Shown here: one piece after another, positions 22,650 to 33,835 of the stretch
Position numbering within the stretch: the stretch's first letter is position 1
Layout of the letters: every line of letters begins with the position of its first letter
Assembly: GCF_011386835.1 (NCBI RefSeq)
Contig: NC_088791.1
Coordinates: 14,198,998-14,262,997 of the forward strand
DNA from: Chrysemys picta bellii
Taxonomy: Eukaryota > Chordata > Testudines > Emydidae
DNA: 64,000 nt
Direction of reading: 5' to 3'
The notes under the pieces: generated by a model
Databases searched by the model: none
The model's input: only the letters and a program-made list of their open reading frames with translations
What the model was told of the DNA's origin: nothing
Position numbers and translations under genes: made by a program

Positions 22650-22742
22650 AAGCCCCAATTCAGCAAAGGTACTTAAACATATGCCTAACTTCAAGCACAT
22701 GAGTAGTTTATCTGCTTAAGTACCTTTGCTGAATTGGGGCTT
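22650..22742. repeat. Perfect 27-bp-arm foldback MITE
   Basis: The left arm 22650-22676 and right arm 22716-22742 are exact reverse complements over 27 bases, from AAGCCCCAATTC inward to GGTACTTAA. The loop is 39 bases. The flanks can be read as TAA on both sides, consistent with a PIF/Harbinger TWA duplication. Related decayed copies are at 32531, 39441, 56224 and 61308. Confidence 0.9.
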
Positions 22743-23640
22743 AAAAGCTGAGAGACTTGCTAATATTTTTTTTAGATGAGTGCCCCAGAACCTTGGTATA
22801 TAACTGTGATTCCTCTGTATCCCCTTGAGATGCTAGACAAATGGACACAATAGACAGCAGTAGTTTGTTCACTGACCTAAGGGCATGCTGGGAAACAGGG
22901 CCCCTGAAAAGGTCATACAGATATCAAGGTGCCAGACAGTTAAGCTTTGTATGTGAATAACAATCCCTGAAAATCAATATGATAGTTGTCTAGTGACAAG
23001 GATAGCCAACCCTGCACAGAGGCAATACGGCGACTTGCTTTCAAGCAACTCAACCACCATGCATGAGAATTTACCACAAAATAAAGCCTTTGATTAAACA
23101 AACCAGCGAAGGAGTTTGTAGTAACTAGGACACAATCGGCAGTAGATAGACACTAGCACAAATTGTCTGTGTTTCAAGAGAGAACCCATCTAGGGGAATT
23201 GGTAAAACGTATGTTGGAAACACTGGAGGATACAAAGAGGCAGTTTGGATTTTAAATCATTATGATAACCATGCAACAGCTCTACTTGGAACTTGCCAAT
23301 ATCTAATTACCATGATGTCAGTCATTTAAGTGCTGAGTTGCTAGCTGTAAACCTTCATCTTTTCCTTCTTTTCAACGATTTAACCCCCACCCACACAAAC
23401 AGAAATGGAACAAAAGATATGGCCAGTCAATCAGCAGCAAAACCACCCCCAGATAATCAAGAAGCAGAGTCCAGGAGAGCATTATGCATGGGGGAATAAG
23501 AGGGTTATCAAAGCGAGGAACAGCAAAACAGCTGAATGGTTAGGGGCATAATACAAAATTATATTTAGGAACCAATTCTAGGTAATATATTGAATGGGGA
23601 AAATGGAAAGGATATCAAAACACCATTTAAAGAGAAGCAG
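22743..23640. other. No gene seen
   Basis: No recognisable feature. Confidence 0.4.
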
Positions 23641-23790
23641 TGCAGCCCAGTGGTTAGGGTACTAGAGTGGAAGTCAGGTTCTTAGCTTTGCTGCTTCTCT
23701 GCTAAATATCTGTTTCTCTCTTTCTCCTCCCACCCTAGGCTGGGGCCTCTAGATGCTACTGTGATAGCTCTGATGTATTTATGTTCTATC
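23641..23790 (+). repeat. MIR-type SINE, decayed
   Basis: GCAGCCCAGTGGTTAGGGTACTAG then GAAGTCAGGTTC matches the MIR 5' core. A separated piece, GGGGCCTCTAGATGCTACTG, matches the 3' tail (GGGGCCTCTAGGCGCTACTG) seen more fully at 27690. Confidence 0.6.
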
Positions 23791-24104
23791 TTTCTATATA
23801 GACGTATATTTCTGATTAGGAAACCTCCCTAGAGAAGCTAGAGAAAAGGTTATGAGGTCTGAAAATAAAATGCCTGTTTTGGTTTCAGTGATGGTATATA
23901 GCTATCTGTACATACCTTGCTAGATATGGCTAGCATAAATATAATGGGAGCACTGAAAAAAAAGGTCATTCCAGTTTTAGGAACAGTCATAGTTTCAGCA
24001 ATATTTCCTGTACTTAAAGTGGGGAATACTTTTAGAATTGTAATGCCTTTAGAACTGCAAAGACTTGGCCACTGTATCTGTCTTAAATCTTATATGGCCC
24101 ACGC

Positions 24105-24330
24105 CACCACAGTATCTGAGAGCTTCACAGTGTGTAATGTATTTAATCTTAAAGCACCCCTCTGAGGCAAGGCAATGCTACTATCCCCATTTTACAGATG
24201 GGGAACTGAGGCACAGAGAGGCTAAATGACTTGCCCAAGGTCACACAGGAAGTCCTGGGAGAGCAGGGAACTGAAGTTATTTCCAAACTAGTACCCTACC
24301 CAATGAACCATCCTGCCTCTCCCAGAGAAG
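24105..24330 (-). repeat. MIR-type SINE
   Basis: The clearest antisense copy. TTTTACAGATGGGGAACTGAGG, ACAGAGAGGCTAAATGACTT and GCCCAAGGTCACACAGGAAG follow in order, then the 5' part ATCCTGCCTCTCCC. Confidence 0.85.
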
Positions 24331-24720
24331 ATTTATTTTTATTATAAATTAATAACCATCATTTCTATAGTCCTAGGGCTGCTTTGACCTGTACAGACCC
24401 CTTAAGGGCTGTTAAACCAATTAGGGATCACTGGAGGGCTAGGGAGCTCTGACCACACTCTCAACATGACCCTGAAAGCGGGTGGCAGAGGGCCAGCTAT
24501 GCTGATTGGGAGAAACTGCCCCAGGATTGCTCCTTATAGTAAGGGAATCTTCAGCTGGCCTCTCAGGCTAGCTTTAAATCTGCACTGTGCCACCATAGGG
24601 GAGCAAAGCTGTCTTGGTGGGGTCCAGGACCTGACCCAATTTCTATTGTGAAAAGTATAATGGCTACGCTGTTTGACTATGAAGATACTGGTGTTACACC
24701 TAAGCCCCTGTGTCTGTGAG
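24331..24720. other. No gene seen
   Basis: Sequence is slightly GC-richer than its surroundings and may contain an unnamed repeat (GGGCTGTTAAACCAATTAGG region), but I cannot identify it. Confidence 0.3.
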
Positions 24721-24724
24721 GCTA

Positions 24725-24836
24725 GTTTCCCAAACCTGAAGAAGAGCTCTGTGTAAGCTGGAAAGCTTGTCTCTCTCCCAAGCAGAAGTTGGTCCAATAA
24801 AAGATATTACCTCACCCACCTGGTCTCTCTAGGCTA
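24725..24836 (+). mobile_element. Short Penelope/SINE-type unit, divergent subfamily
   Basis: The core is CTGAAGA (24736-24742), A, then GAGCTC-type hairpin arms (24744-24749 and 24755-24759), then GAAA (24761-24764) and GCTTGTCTC. The layout equals that of the 41658 and 59413 units while the stem sequence differs. The tail is AGTTGGTCCAATAAAAGATA and TTACCTCACCCACCTGG, unrelated in sequence to the TTAGTCTCTAAGG tail. One mismatch (G for C) lies next to the GAAA. Confidence 0.75.
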
Positions 24837-26375
24837 CAGCTGCACACATTTTTCTGTACTTCGCCTGGTAAGGATTCTGAACACCCAGTCGATGTTGCTC
24901 TGGCAGATGAGATCATTTGCTGGGTGCTGTATTTAAAATAAGTTGATTAAACTGAACAAACTCTGCAGGGCTCATCCTCATACAGAAGCACATGTTTCAG
25001 GCATGTAACTGAGTGAAGAGTCTGTCTCTGCTGGAATTTGGAGGTTTCTCTCGACCAAAAGCAGTAGCTTGTGCCACTTGATCTGACGGAGCATCAGCAC
25101 CTAGTGCCACTAGACTCTCTTGAGTGTAGTTTAACCACCTATTACCCCTGTAGCCACTAGAGGGTGCAAACACATTAACTACAGCTCTGACTTTTAACAA
25201 GGTGCTTGACTCCAAAAATACAGACACAAAGAGATTTTTTCCAGGGCATTTCATATTTGACATAAGTACCATTTACCAGGAGAGTAATGGGCTGCTGTAG
25301 CCTGAGATTTTTGCATCACGGAGTCTCCAGTTGAAGTTGGAGCTGCGTACAGTGAGGACAGCTGGTAATTTTAGGGAATCAAGGAGAATAGAAGCTGGCA
25401 ACGGTGCTGCTGCATCCCTTTTAAAAAGGTAGCAAGGGGAAGAAGCAGTGGGAGCAGGTTTCAGATAAGAGTAGAAAGAGTGTGTCTGTGCAGAAGGGGG
25501 CAGGCTGGGGGACTCAGGGCATGAGAGAGGGCATGGAAAGGATGTAACATTGGGAGGGGGGACAGAAATAGATAGTAGGAGGAGGGGTGGGGGACATCCC
25601 AAAAGATATGAGTTGGAAGAAGAATTCAGTTTACAGGATGGACAAAAGTTCCAGACTATTCTTATCTTGCCAGATCCATTTCACCCATCCTTAGGGCCAC
25701 ACTGGGGCATTAGCAGCTATTGCCACAACAGTGAGGACAAGCACCCTGCCACAGGCTAGGCAGAATGGGTTTGGGAAGGGAGTGCACGCACCAGCAACAA
25801 CCGCCAATCCTGTGACAAGAGAAAGTGCACACTTCCCCAGAGGGTAGCGTGAGACGAGGTTGGGACCTTTTCCCATCCCTTTGGGTTGTCTAGCCATGGC
25901 AGCTAGCTAAGTGTACCTGGACATTGCTCTCAGGAAATGCAGGTACCAACATGGCAAGTGCAGCTCCAACATTTCAGTGATAACTGAGGCATGTTTGAGG
26001 TTAACCTGTTGACTGAACAAACAGCCGGGAATAACCTGTAAAGACAGTTTTGCTGCTGCTGCTACAATCTAGCCTGGCTCTCTTCTCAGTCTTTGCTGCT
26101 GGTTATTGGCCCTGCTGTGAGTGTTGGCATGAGATGACAGAAAAGGTGCCACTGCAATAGTGTGTCCCGGGCCATGTGACTATGTTAAGTTTTTTTGGTT
26201 AAGTTTAACCAATTATAGCCCACCTCTCTCACAAAGGTGAGGGAAAATGTTCCGTGTCCCCTTCCCCACATATGCACCTGAGGCTAGAGCAGCCTAAATT
26301 TGGCTCGTAGTTAATATGTCTACAGATGTACACCAATTAATAAAGAGCGGCACTAAGATACTAGAGAAGGGCAGA
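24837..26375. other. No gene seen
   Basis: Open frames at 24997-25272 and 25273-25602 on the minus strand (up to 109 codons) have no recognisable domain. No clear repeats. Confidence 0.4.
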
Positions 26376-26565
26376 AAGAACAGGAGTACTTGTGGCACCT
26401 TAGAGACTAACAAATTTATTAGAGCATAAGCTTTCGTGGGCTACTGCCCACTTCTTTGGACGCATATAGAGTGGAACATATATTGAGGAGAGATATATAT
26501 ATACACACATACAGAGAGCATGAACAGGTGGGCGTTATCTTACCAACTCTGAGAGGGCAGGCTTC
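26376..26565 (-). mobile_element. Short Penelope/SINE-type unit, antisense
   Basis: On the minus strand this reads CCAAAGA-A, stem GTGGGC with loop AGTA and GCCCAC (perfect six pairs), GAAA, GCTTATGCTC, then TTGTTAGTCTCTAAGGTGCC and AAGTACTCCTGTTC. The 5' box CTGA has mutated to CCAA. The unit extends on its 5' side through AGTGGAACATATATTGAGG and the CATGAACAGGTGGG block to about 26565. Confidence 0.85.
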
Positions 26566-26715
26566 ATAATACTTCTATAGCATTTCACATTTTCCAAAGC
26601 ACTAAATAGATAACATTAACTAGGTAAGTCTCACAACTATGTGAGATGTCCCCCCCCCCCCCAAAGCCCCCGTTTTGGATAGATGGGGAAATTGATAGAG
26701 GTGCAGGGCCACATT
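26566..26715 (-). repeat. MIR-type SINE, decayed
   Basis: GCATTTCACATTTTCCAAAGC and GATAGATGGGGAAATTGATAG are diverged antisense MIR blocks, interrupted by a C14 tract near 26649. Confidence 0.5.
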
Positions 26716-27504
26716 TTCAAAAGTGGCCCCTGATTTATTTTCAAACCCTCAATTTGAGACAATTTGGGCCTAATTTCCAGGGGTCCTTGGCCCCACTGGA
26801 TCCTCAATTCATATTGACTTGAAAATCTTGCTGGAAGGGGGAAAAGTCCATAAAGTGGATTGACGGTAGAGTGGGGAATGGAACTGAAGGAGTCCTGTTG
26901 CTCTTATAAGCTCTGTCTAGCTTTAAGTACTTACTTATATGACCATCAGCACTGGAGTGGTCCAGTACCAAGCTCAATCTTTCTTAACAAGAGTATTTGT
27001 CATTACTGCTACTTTTGAAGTGGTTTTTTAACAACTCAGAAGTACTGAAAAATCTAAAATGCTGCAATTTTTTAAAATACATGTTTCCTTCCACTGTCTA
27101 CAGTCTGTTTCGGTGGCTGTGGCTCGGGTTACCTAGGAAACTGCTGCAGGTCAGGCCTTGATTGGTTGTGTTGACGGCTTGATTGCAGTGTTTCAGGTGG
27201 TGGGCCTGTGAGTGCAGCACACAGCCAAGTAAATACACAGTTGTGGGCGCAAAGAAACGGCATGGAAGATGGATTGGGGAAGGTATGACAGAAAGCAGGC
27301 ATCCAGGGCTGGGGTGGAGCGAAGGGGGAAGGATTGCTGAATAGGAGACCAAGTCAGAGATGTAGGTCCTCTACTGTAGGACCTTGAAATCCAGACCAAG
27401 AAGTTTGAATTCGATGACCAGGGTGATGGTGTTCTAGTGAAGTTACTCAAAGGCAGATCTAAGGCACTGTTATCTGGTGGACCGTACTGAGGTTCTGCAG
27501 AAGA
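26716..27504. other. No gene seen
   Basis: No recognisable gene or repeat. Confidence 0.35.
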
Positions 27505-27715
27505 TGTGAGTTCTATTCTTGCCTCTGCCACTGTGTGACCTTGAGCAAGTCACTTCACCTCAGTGTCTGCTCCTGCCCTTGGTCTTGTCTATTAGATTGT
27601 AAGCTATTCGGGGCAGGGACTGTGTATCATGTGTTTGTACAGCCTAGCACAATGGAGCCCTGGTTTCTGTTGGAGCCTCTAGCTGCTGCTGTAATACAAA
27701 TAAATAATATTCATC
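27505..27715 (+). repeat. MIR-type SINE, near complete
   Basis: GAGTTCTATTCTTGCCTCTG, GTGTGACCTTGAGCAAGTCACTTC, then ATTAGATTGTAAGCTATTCG and GCAGGGACTGTGTATC, and the end TAATACAAATAAATAATATT. It is the best sense copy in the window and shows the 3' tail used to recognise partial copies. Confidence 0.85.
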
Positions 27716-28484
27716 AGAGGGTGACATCTTTGCTTCCTGCAACAGCTTATATGTTTGTTCTTAGAAGCCTGTATATGTGGATCAATCCTGACACTACTTT
27801 GCTTCTGAAATCAAAGCAAACGGTGGCCCAAGTTGGTGTATATCTCAGGGGGAGAATGTACCCTTTAGAGAGTAAATAACTGAAAGGGAAAATGGCAGCT
27901 TAGAATGTCTGTCTTAACTCTTCCCACTTCATTTTTTTTCCAGCCTAGCCCATGCATACTGAAAAGCTGTTCTGCACTGGCATCAGAGCATAATCACGTA
28001 ACAATTCTCCTGGCTAAATCCCATGTTAATGTTCTGAAACATAAAGCTAGAAGTACACTGTGTCCGGACTCAATCTGAGAGGGGATTTTTTTTATTATGC
28101 TCCAGGAGCTCTGGATGGGGTTTAATTTTGAACTTTAGTGGAATAACAACAATGTGCACTTCTGAGTCGTTCTGCCAAAAAAACTTGCACATGGTGGTTA
28201 TGTCATGTTCAGGTTCCTTATGGGATTCATAGATGCTATTGCAACCAGACATAAACAGTACCCAATAAGTGACTGTGAATCTCTGGATGAGAAACCATTG
28301 CTTGTTTTTGGTGTGTGCCATTCCATTTATTTTCTTAACAATTTGTAAGCAGGTCAGATTTTTTAGTTAAGTGTAAAGTACCAATTGGGAATGATCTGAA
28401 TTCAAATCTCAGGAGATAACTAACTTTTGTTATCTATACTGTAGGAGTGCCAAAAAGCTTCAGCCAAGATCTTTTGTGATGGTA
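27716..28484. other. No gene seen
   Basis: No recognisable gene or repeat. Confidence 0.35.
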
Positions 28485-28685
28485 CTGGCCATATCCATAT
28501 TGAAAGTCGGTCCCTGCCCTGAAGACCTTATTGTCTAAACAGAGAAGACACAAAAGGTAGTGAAGGCACAGAAAGGTTAAGTGACTTACCCAAGGTCACA
28601 TAGTAGTTAAGTAGCAACATCAAATATAGAACCCAGGTCTCCTAACGCCCAGACCTTGCACTATTCACACTGTCTCTCTTCTTTT
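28485..28685 (-). repeat. MIR-type SINE
   Basis: GGTCCCTGCCCTGAAGACC, then GAAAGGTTAAGTGACTTACC, AAGGTCACATAGTAGTTAAG and AACCCAGGTCTCCTAACGCC. Antisense, nearly full length. Confidence 0.85.
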
Positions 28686-29504
28686 AACAGCATATCTTTC
28701 CTTCTCATGCAAACATATAACCACCATTTGATAAATCCTTGATTCCTCCTCCTCTTACATTTTCCTAGGTTTGCACAGTTGATTTTTAGTAACTGTCCCT
28801 TTATTCCATTGTTCCCTTATTTGTATACTCAGAGAACTACCTGTATTTCAATAATCTATGTGTATGAAATGAGATTAAGGCAGAAATTGAATGGATCAAC
28901 CAGTGAAAATAAATAATCAAGTAATTTTTAAACATGAAAATGAATCTATATTATTATGCAGGTACCACCAACTGAACCTTTTTCTTCAGACTTTCCTAAG
29001 CCACAGTGCAGACAGATTAAATGACATACACATGATTATATTTTATGTATTTATTTATTTTTCTTTTAGTGCTGTCTTTCTCTGGCATATTTCTTTCAGG
29101 GGATGAATTAACTAGCATCTATGTTATGGTACATAGAGGGAGCTGTTGGCATAGGTTTACTAGCTCAATCACAGTGAAAATTTTCCATTGTTACAGAGTA
29201 CTTTATAAGATTCAGTTATTACTTTAAATGGGAAAAATCACATCCCCATCACTATATGATGGAGTCACATCTCAAAATCTGATCAGCTTTAAAGTACATA
29301 ATTCATAGCACAAACAGTATTTTCTCCTACAGAAGTTCTTCTTTTGCCAAAGATTGTATTCCTTAGTTTATATAAAATATTTCAAATAAACACGGTTTTG
29401 TAGGGAATGCCAATAGCGACTTAATTAAATAAGGGAAAACTTGCTTCTCCATATATAATATTCATCATATATATTGAAGTTTCTCTTCTGAACAGTGCAT
29501 TATT
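28686..29504. other. No gene seen
   Basis: AT-rich sequence without recognisable features. Confidence 0.4.
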
Positions 29505-29612
29505 ATAATGTCTAGAGGCATTGATTAGGAGTTCTTCCTATTGTGCTAAGCGCTGTACAAACATAAAACGAAAAGCCAGCCCTGCCCCTTAAAGACAAGT
29601 CTAAGACAAGAC
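29505..29612 (-). repeat. MIR-type SINE, 3' part
   Basis: TATTGTGCTAAGCGCTGTACA, AACATAAAACGAAAAGCCAG and CCCTGCCCCTTAAAGA are antisense MIR 3' blocks. Confidence 0.7.
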
Positions 29613-30035
29613 GAGAGATAAGTTGTGGATACAACAAAGGCATGGGAGGGGGAGGGGGAGAGGGGAAGAAAAGGTAACAATGAGACTGTTTTGACTGGTG
29701 TTTTATTATTCCCTGTTTGTCTTGTACTTATATTGGACCTTGCCCTGAAAAGTGATGAGAAATACCTTTAGCTTCTGTTACGTTTGGACAAAATTCTGCA
29801 CCCACAATTGCAAAAACCCCCATTTTTTTCAATGGGAAGAGAATCTAGCCCACTGGGAACTAAAGGTCTTTAAGGGTATCAGTAGTAAGGGTGGCAGTAT
29901 AAGGATGGCCCAGTGGTCTTAGGCACCAGTCTCAAGCCTCTATCTTCCCCTCAGCTGGGGTTTCTGGTCTCCATATGGAGGCATGGGTTCAAATCCTACT
30001 ACTACTATGTTCTCTTGAGGCTATGGGTGCTTAAA
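29613..30035. other. No gene seen; purine-rich run
   Basis: A GGAGGGGGAGGGGGAGAGGG run lies at 29645-29664. Otherwise nothing recognisable. Confidence 0.35.
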
Positions 30036-30205
30036 AACAACAAGAAGTCCTGTGACACTGTAAAGACTAACAGATTTATTTGGGCATAAGCTTTCATGGG
30101 GAAAAACCTCACTTCTTCAGATGCCTGGAGTGAAAATTACAGATGCAGGCATTATATAATGACTCCTGAAGAGAAGGGAGTTACCTCACAAGTATCTCTA
30201 GAGAG
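30036..30205 (-). mobile_element. Short Penelope/SINE-type unit, antisense
   Basis: On the minus strand the core is CTGAAGA, A, GTGAGG, TTTTT, CCCCAT, GAAA, GCTTATGCCC. Both conserved boxes (CTGAAGA and GAAA) are intact. The tail gives CTGTTAGTCTTTACAGTGTC and ends near 30036. Adjacent 30125-30205 contains further unit-like sequence (TTATATAATGACTCCTGAAG). Confidence 0.85.
30082..30124 (-). ncRNA. Hammerhead-like RNA motif
   Basis: Within the unit at 30036, CTGAAGA pairs in layout with GAAA around an imperfect hairpin (G-U, U-A, G-C, A-C mismatch, G-C, G-C). It is followed by AGCTTATGCC, in which the short AGC/GCC stem III is weakened by one mismatch. Self-cleavage is not established. Confidence 0.4.
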
Positions 30206-30257
30206 GATCAAGTCTATAGGTGGTGGACCTGTTTCTCATTTGCACTACAGTCCCATT

Positions 30258-30333
30258 AGACCACTCTGGCAGTGCAGAGGGGCTATAAATCACATTTATA
30301 CCTATTATATGGCCCCTTTGCACTGCTAGGGTG
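30258..30333. repeat. Inverted repeat, possible small MITE
   Basis: CCACTCTGGCAGTGCAGAGG followed by GGC on the left, and GCCCCTTTGCACTGCTAGGG followed by TGG on the right, are inverted over about 23 bases with a few mismatches. The GTAAAGGGGCCAT segment just after may belong to it. Confidence 0.6.
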
Positions 30334-30359
30334 GTGTAAAGGGGCCATCATGCAAATCA

Positions 30360-31432
30360 GTTCCCATTAGCTTTTGAAAGTAAGGAACATGGCTATGTTG
30401 TCTGAAATATGTCAGTCCATAATAATCCAGGTCTGCTGGCATTCAGGGCAGCTATTTCTGCAAATTGTTGGAGGGTGGGGTAAGAACTGTGCTGGGGAGG
30501 GGAGTTTTGCCTATGATGTTTTGTTAGCGGTTCCATTCCATTAGCTGTCAATGTGTACGATGCTGTTAATTTTATTTCTTTGTTTCCTAACTTGTGTCAG
30601 GGCAGCTAGGGGTCTGAGTAGGCTCCAACTTTATATTACTGCAGATACCAAATAGATAAAAACTGCATGCAGTGCTATATAAATGATTTTGTAATAATAA
30701 TCATGGTTGCCTTGAAATGTAGAGATGAAAGTACCAGTTAGGTAAAGAATAACTTATCCTGCCAAGAAAACTTAATTCATGTCTAGAACCAAACCTTTTT
30801 CTCAAGGCTCAGAGGTAGAATAAGCAGGTGAACTTTGGGGTTTTTAACGAAACCCGGATATTGACCCATACACCATGTTCATTTTTTGCTCTTGGACACC
30901 ACAAAGAAATTGGATCAACTTTTGTTTTAGGCAGTTGTACTTTGATTTTAGATCAGAACAATTTATAGAGTTGAATATGTACATTGCACAGTTGGTATTA
31001 AATAAATAGTTGGTTTATAACACTTTATTCTAGTAATTATGGGGTTAATTATTTTACAGTGTATACACCTAAGTGAAACTGTAGGCACATGGGAATGTCT
31101 GCGTTCCTCCTGTTTAGCAAATGTCTGCAACTTGAGATCAAACAAAAGAGAAAATTGTTTACAACGCTGGAGTCCTGTGTCTGCCTCAGAGAGGCTTAAT
31201 CATGTTCCCATTTGAGTCAATGAGAGATTTGTCACTGACTACAGTGAAAGCAGGAACAAGCCCTTAGTTAAAAACAGCTTCAGATGGAAGACCATTTGTA
31301 AATAAAACAGTGTGGCTTAGTCTACTGCTCAGGGCTCTGCTGAGAAAGTAAAATAGAGGTCTATCTAGATACTAGGAGTAACGAGGACAACTAGATGACT
31401 TCTCTCCCTTTGAAGATTGGTTGTTTGGGCTG
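30360..31432. other. No gene seen
   Basis: No recognisable gene or repeat. Confidence 0.4.
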
Positions 31433-31440
31433 TTTATGAG

Positions 31441-32082
31441 AAGGGCCCTATCAAATTCACTGTCCATTTTGGTCAATTTCACGGTCATAAGCTTTAAAAA
31501 ATTATTAAAATCTGAAATGTCGTGGTGTTATAATTGTAGAGGTCTGGACCCAAAAACGAGTTGGGGGGGGGGAAGTTACAAGGTTATTGTAGGAGGGGGT
31601 TGCGGTACTGCTACCCTTACCTCTGTGCTACTGCTGGCGGCGGTGCTGCTGTCAGAGCTGGGTGGCTGGAGAGCGGCAGCTGCTGGCTGGGATCCCAGCT
31701 CTGAAGGCAGAGTCTCTGCCAGCAGCAGCACAGAAGGAAGGATGGCAGGGTATGGTATTGCCACCCTTACTTCTGCACTGCTGCTGGCGGGGTGTTGCCT
31801 TCAGAGCTTGACACTTGGCCATCAGCCGCTGCTCTCCAGCTGCCCAGCTCTGAAGGCAGTGCAGAAGTAAGGGCGGCAATACCGTAACCCCCTAAAATAA
31901 GCTTGCGACGCCACTGCACCTGCCTTTTGGGTCAGGACCCCCAGTTTGAGAAACACTGGTCTCCCCCATGAAATCTGTATAGTGTAGGGTAAAAGTACAC
32001 AAAAGACCAGATCTCCCAGGGGGAGATGAGATTTCATGGTCCATAACACATTTTTCAAGGCCATGAATTTGGTAGGGCCCTA
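31441..32082. mobile_element. hAT-like nonautonomous DNA transposon with exact 8-bp target duplication
   Basis: The ends AAGGGCCCTATCAAATTCAC and, reverse-complemented, TAGGGCCCTACCAAATTCA are terminal inverted repeats. TTTATGAG flanks both sides (31433-31440 and 32083-32090), an exact 8-bp duplication as in hAT elements. The interior has several inverted copies of AGAGCTGGG, CTGGAGAGC and ACTTCTGC words (31620-31870), so it can fold strongly. Open frames up to 149 codons are low-complexity Ala/Ser-rich and are not a transposase. Confidence 0.9.
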
Positions 32083-32119
32083 TTTATGAGTCTGGGGCAG
32101 GAAATGGTTTTCCTAGTCC

Positions 32120-32510
32120 ATGAGAGTTTAAGATTTTGAATTTTTTTCCTTCTGAAAAATCAATCTCAATTTTTTTCGCAAAGGTTCATGTCAATCAAAA
32201 TGCTTTGTGTCAATAATGATTTTTGATCTTTTAAATATTTGAACCTTTTTTCCATAAATGAATTTAAATTTTGAAACAAAAAGTCATTTCAAAGGAGATA
32301 ACAAACCTTGTCATTTTGGAAATGTTGAAGCAACTTGAAAACTTTTCAACAACTTCGAAACTTCTTTCAAACATTTTTCATATTGGGAGATTAATCTAAA
32401 CCGACCCTTTTCCCTGAACAGTTTCTGTTTGAACATATCAACATTTTCCAATGAAAAAAACATAATGTTGGAAAATTTCCAGCCAGCTCTAATGTTTAAT
32501 TTAAATTTAG
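32120..32510. repeat. T-rich, A/T-strand-switching repeat
   Basis: Runs like TTTTTTTCCTTCTGAAAAATC, AAGTCATTTCAAAGG and CAACATTTTCCAATGAAAAAAA recur. Similar A/T-rich stretches with AAAATTTTC or GAAATTTTC words lie at 46385-46527, 52560-52750 and 58200-58540. They may be one family of decayed inverted repeats. Confidence 0.4.
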
Positions 32511-32530
32511 GATAAACTTTTCCAAGCTGA

Positions 32531-32659
32531 GGCCCCAATTCAGCAAGGAACTTAAGCACAAGCTTAATTTTAAATGTGAGCAGCCCCATTGGCTTTAATG
32601 AAGCGATCTGCATGTTTCAAGTTCCACATGTGCTTAAGTACCCTGTTGAACTAGGATCT
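32531..32659. repeat. Foldback MITE, decayed
   Basis: GGCCCCAATTCAGCAAGGAACTTAAGC on the left and GTGCTTAAGTACCCTGTTGAACTAGGATC on the right are diverged arms of the same family as 22650-22742, with an internal AATGAAGC. Confidence 0.75.
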
Positions 32660-33590
32660 AGATAGCTACATAAGTTACTTCATAGGTGCAGAACACCTGC
32701 AGCTCCCACTGATTATTTATGTGGCCTTTTATTTAACTGTTTAACTTTGTGCACCCAAATTTTAGCCCAAGGTGTTTTATGAAACTCTAAATGGGTAATT
32801 TTAAATTCTTCCATACATGGCATGGAGGCAGTGTAGGCCACGGTACTTCGAGATTTGTTATTGTTTTTTAAGGGGTGCAGGAGGCATACTTTTTGGTATA
32901 AAGTAAATGCACTGAGAAATACTGAATGGAAAATTTTGTAATCCAGTCATTTCATTTGGAAGAAAACTAAAAGCTAATCGTAACTACTTTCAGTTCATGA
33001 CAGTAACAGCTGCTGTAATTCTAGTGTTGAAGCAAAGAAGTTTTGTATTGTGGAAAATATATACTAAATTGTTCCTAACTATCTCTGAAGATCTTATTGT
33101 TGGATTTCTTTACCTCACTTATGCCACAAAACTTGTGTCTCACTGTGCTTTGCCTTTTCATAGAACAATCCTCTCCATGGCAACACATCCCTCAAAATCA
33201 TAAACACTTGGTATTAAAAAAGTTTGGATACACAGACAGTCCACACAGACCCTAACAGCCCATAGCAAGACTTGGGCTTCAGCCTGAGAGGAAAGCACTG
33301 TTTATGTTCAGCACTGAAGTCTCTTTGAGGAAGGACAGGAACAATTGGTGATTAGTGGTATGAAATGCCAGAAAGATGTCTAGAATGATGCACATGGATG
33401 GGCTTCCCTTGTCTGAAGACAGGAGCCATCACTGTACTAGGTCCTGACCTGAAGCCTAGCTGGGAAAGATTTAGGACATTGGCGGCAGGCAGGGGGTGTT
33501 GGAGACTGTTTTATGCTAGTGTAAATATGGTGAAGGGATTCAACCCTGTATGGGATATATGATTTAGGTTGTGTTCTGAGTGAATGCATT
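32660..33590. other. No gene seen
   Basis: No recognisable gene or repeat. Confidence 0.4.
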
Positions 33591-33594
33591 GTCA

Positions 33595-33835
33595 TTTTTC
33601 TATGGAGAGTAGGTAGCCCTTCCCTCCGAGAGGGAAGTGACAGTTGGAGGAGAAGGGGAAGAGAGGAGGCAGCAGTGGAGAGTCTGATAGAGAGAAACAG
33701 AGAGTCTGAGGAAACAGAGAGACTGAGAGAAAGAGGGGGAGGGGAGAGGGCAGACAGAGGGATGGAGGGAAACTGGGACTCAGAGACACCAAGAGTAAGT
33801 AGGGAAACTGAGAATGAGCAGGACAGAAAGATGTA
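33595..33835. repeat. Purine-rich (GA) degenerate tract
   Basis: Repeats of GAGAGTCTGA and GAAACAGAGAGACTGAGAG give a strongly purine-skewed plus strand. Long frames here are low-complexity artefacts. Confidence 0.7.

Noticed and set aside
26500..26530. TATA-like promoter (TATATATATACACAC)
   Set aside because: Lies inside a short retroelement unit; a simple repeat with no downstream gene.
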